Source: Clostridia bacterium (lineage in GTDB: Bacteria > Bacillota_A > Clostridia > Peptostreptococcales > JAAYPU01). Taken from it: a stretch of 6,164 nucleotides of DNA. Where the stretch lies: contig JAKSCF010000520.1 of NCBI GenBank assembly GCA_022360735.1, positions 1 to 6,164 of the forward strand, written 5' to 3'. Every line of letters starts with the position of its first letter. Position 1 is the stretch's first letter. Both the position numbers and the translations under genes were made by a program. Of this stretch, positions 4,413 through 6,164 are shown piece by piece. The notes under the pieces are model-generated. The model did no database searches. It had not been told where the DNA came from and worked only from the letters and a program-made list of their open reading frames with translations.

Positions 4413-6164
4413 TTACATAAGCGTCTAAAGTATTAAATCGAATCAAATTATTTTGTTTCTTTATTTTAACTGCTATAGAAAAAGCTTCAGCCGTTTCTAA
4501 AGATGTCATAACCGGCAGGCGAAATTCCGACGCTCTTCTCCTTACTTTGAAGGCGTCGCTATGAATGTTGCCGCCCTTTGTAGGCGTATTAATGACCATA
4601 TTGATTTGACCCTCATATATCATTTTCAAAATCTCTTGAGATGTCTTTTCTTCACACTCCAATCCATTTTGACTTAAATAGGCTTTGGTTCCCTTAGAGC
4701 CATAGATCTTAAAACCGTGGTCATGATAGGCTTTAATGATTTTTATGGTATTTTCTGTTTTATCTATTTTCTTCAAGGATACATACAAACCGCCATCAAC
4801 AGGTATTTTAATACCTGATGCTAAGAATCCTTTGTATATTGCTTTTTCTAAATCCCCATCGATTCCTAAAACTTCTCCTGTTGATTTCATTTCCGGTCCT
4901 AAAGTAATATCTACGTCCGTCAATTTCTCACCGGAAAATACCGGTACTTTTACAGCATATAAGTCTTGTGAGTTTAAAAGCCCCGGTTGGTATCCCATGT
5001 CTTGAATGGTTTTTCCCAGCATAGCTTCTACTGCCAGTTTAACCATAGGCACACCTGTTACTTTACTTAAAATAGGTACAGTACGAGATGCTCTGGGATT
5101 AACTTCTATTACATATACGTCACTACCATCAAAAACATATTGAATATTAACCAATCCTATTATTTTTAACTCTTTTACAATTTTATTGGTATATTCGATT
5201 AAGGTATTGACTGTCTCATCATCTAAAGTAATGTGGGGATAAATAGATATACTGTCACCAGAGTGAACACCGGTTTTTTCTACATGTTCCATTATCCCCG
5301 GAATCAGCACATTCTCACCGTCAGCAACGGCATCCACTTCTATCTCAGTTCCTTTAATATATTTATCAATTAATACCGGATATTCATTTGACAACTGCAC
5401 AGCTTCTTGCAAATAGATTTCTAATTCTTCTTTCTCATACACCACTTGCATTGCTCTGCCGCCAATGACATAAGAAGGCCTTACTACTACCGGATAACCT
5501 AGCTTTTCTACTGCCTCGTAGGCATCTTTCATAGTGGTTACTGCATATCCTTTAGGCACAGGCACTTCTATTTTACCTAAGAGCTTGCCAAACTTTTCTC
5601 TGTCTTCTGCAAGGTCTATAGAATTAAAAGGTGTTCCCAGTATCTTGATACTTCTTTCGTAAAGTTTTTTTGCTAAGTTAAGAGATGTCTGTCCGCCGAA
5701 TTGTAATATAACACCTTCAGGTTTTTCTCTTTTAAGTATGTTCATGACATCATCGATATGCAATGCCTCAAAATACAGCTTATCAGAAGTATCAAAGTCT
5801 GTGCTCACCGTTTCAGGATTATTATTGATAATAATCGATTCGTATCCTGCATCACGAATGGCCCATACGCCATGGACACAGCAATAATCAAATTCAATAC
5901 CTTGACCGATTCTTATAGGTCCTGATCCTACTACTAAGATTTTCTTTTTGTCTGATATGGAGCATTCGTCTTCTTCTTCAAAACAGGAGTAATAATATGG
6001 CGTTGCGGCTTCAAATTCACCGCCGCAGGTATCTACCATTTTATAGACAGGGAAAATATCGTGATAAATTCTTATATCTTGTAAGGCTTCTCTGGGAAGT
6101 CCGGAAAGATCTAATATCTCACTATCTGTAAAGCCCATTGCCTCTGCTTCGTACAATAATAAAT
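4408..6164 (-). CDS. carB: Carbamoyl-phosphate synthase large subunit, C-terminal part (cut by window edge)
   Basis: The large subunit makes carbamoyl phosphate from bicarbonate, ATP and ammonia delivered by CarA, feeding pyrimidine and arginine synthesis in the cytoplasm. The visible 584 or so codons match the second half of the usual 1,070-residue protein. Counting from the TTG at 6156, they comprise the end of the oligomerisation domain (about 1-60), the second pre-ATP-grasp domain with GSGPIRIGQGIEFDYCCVH (77-95) and NPETVSTDFDTSD (113-125), and an ATP-grasp domain with RPSYVIGGRAM (226-236), HSGDSISIYP (298-307) and EVNPRASRT (351-359). The allosteric MGS-like domain (about 440-582) contains INTPTKGG (522-529) and RRRASE. 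Catalytic and nucleotide-binding motifs are intact. The frame stays open to the right edge (LL before the TTG), so the TTG is not a start and the first half and any carA lie outside. Regulation cannot be judged. Confidence 0.96.
   Translation of the reverse strand, partial: LLLYEAEAMGFTDSEILDLSGLPREALQDIRIYHDIFPVYKMVDTCGGEFEAATPYYYSCFEEEDECSISDKKKILVVGSGPIRIGQGIEFDYCCVHGVWAIRDAGYESIIINNNPETVSTDFDTSDKLYFEALHIDDVMNILKREKPEGVILQFGGQTSLNLAKKLYERSIKILGTPFNSIDLAEDREKFGKLLGKIEVPVPKGYAVTTMKDAYEAVEKLGYPVVVRPSYVIGGRAMQVVYEKEELEIYLQEAVQLSNEYPVLIDKYIKGTEIEVDAVADGENVLIPGIMEHVEKTGVHSGDSISIYPHITLDDETVNTLIEYTNKIVKELKIIGLVNIQYVFDGSDVYVIEVNPRASRTVPILSKVTGVPMVKLAVEAMLGKTIQDMGYQPGLLNSQDLYAVKVPVFSGEKLTDVDITLGPEMKSTGEVLGIDGDLEKAIYKGFLASGIKIPVDGGLYVSLKKIDKTENTIKIIKAYHDHGFKIYGSKGTKAYLSQNGLECEEKTSQEILKMIYEGQINMVINTPTKGGNIHSDAFKVRRRASEFRLPVMTSLETAEAFSIAVKIKKQNNLIRFNTLDAYVK

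Noticed and set aside
4736..5005. 89-codon plus-strand frame inside carB
   Set aside because: It is an antisense shadow of the conserved carB sequence.

Overview
The window looks like chromosomal DNA from a low-GC, endospore-forming member of the Bacillota, most likely class Clostridia. The grounds are the AT-rich composition, strong AGGAGG-type ribosome binding sites, a T-box leader, an HD-GYP protein with a Clostridia-style C-terminal extension, and a tiny Gly/Cys-rich membrane protein behind a promoter resembling those of the mother-cell sporulation sigma factors. No phage, plasmid or CRISPR genes are visible. The genus cannot be fixed from the sequence.

Layout. Positions 1-106 hold the charged C-terminal end of an unidentified plus-strand gene. 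Positions 107-600 are non-coding but structured: an imperfect inverted repeat (114-194), a textbook sigma-A promoter (268-296), and a complete T-box riboswitch (about 303-592) with its own terminator. The best reading of the specifier codon is TTC (phenylalanine). From 600 to 1003 there is no plus-strand gene. On the minus strand this stretch carries a 36-codon gene (792-902) with a strong SD, a sigma-E/sigma-K-like promoter (949-977) and a terminator (678-706).

Positions 1004-2792 encode a two-gene unit: a phenylacetate-CoA ligase (PaaK family) and a stand-alone protein with two ACT domains. This pair often accompanies indolepyruvate/arylpyruvate:ferredoxin oxidoreductase genes in anaerobes, but no ior genes are in the window. 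A GC-rich hairpin (2829-2847) follows, then the wreck of an EamA/DMT-type transporter (2883-3114). On the minus strand come an intact HD-GYP phosphodiesterase candidate (3125-4240) with its own promoter, and the C-terminal part of carB (4408-6164, cut by the window edge).

How the parts may work together (inference): the T-box senses uncharged tRNA-Phe, PaaK activates aryl acids made from aromatic amino acids, and the ACT protein could sense an amino acid. All three therefore point to aromatic amino acid metabolism. Read-through from the T-box towards paaK would run antisense across the small sporulation-type gene. That nested arrangement is the most unusual aspect of the window. I see no clearly new multi-gene system.
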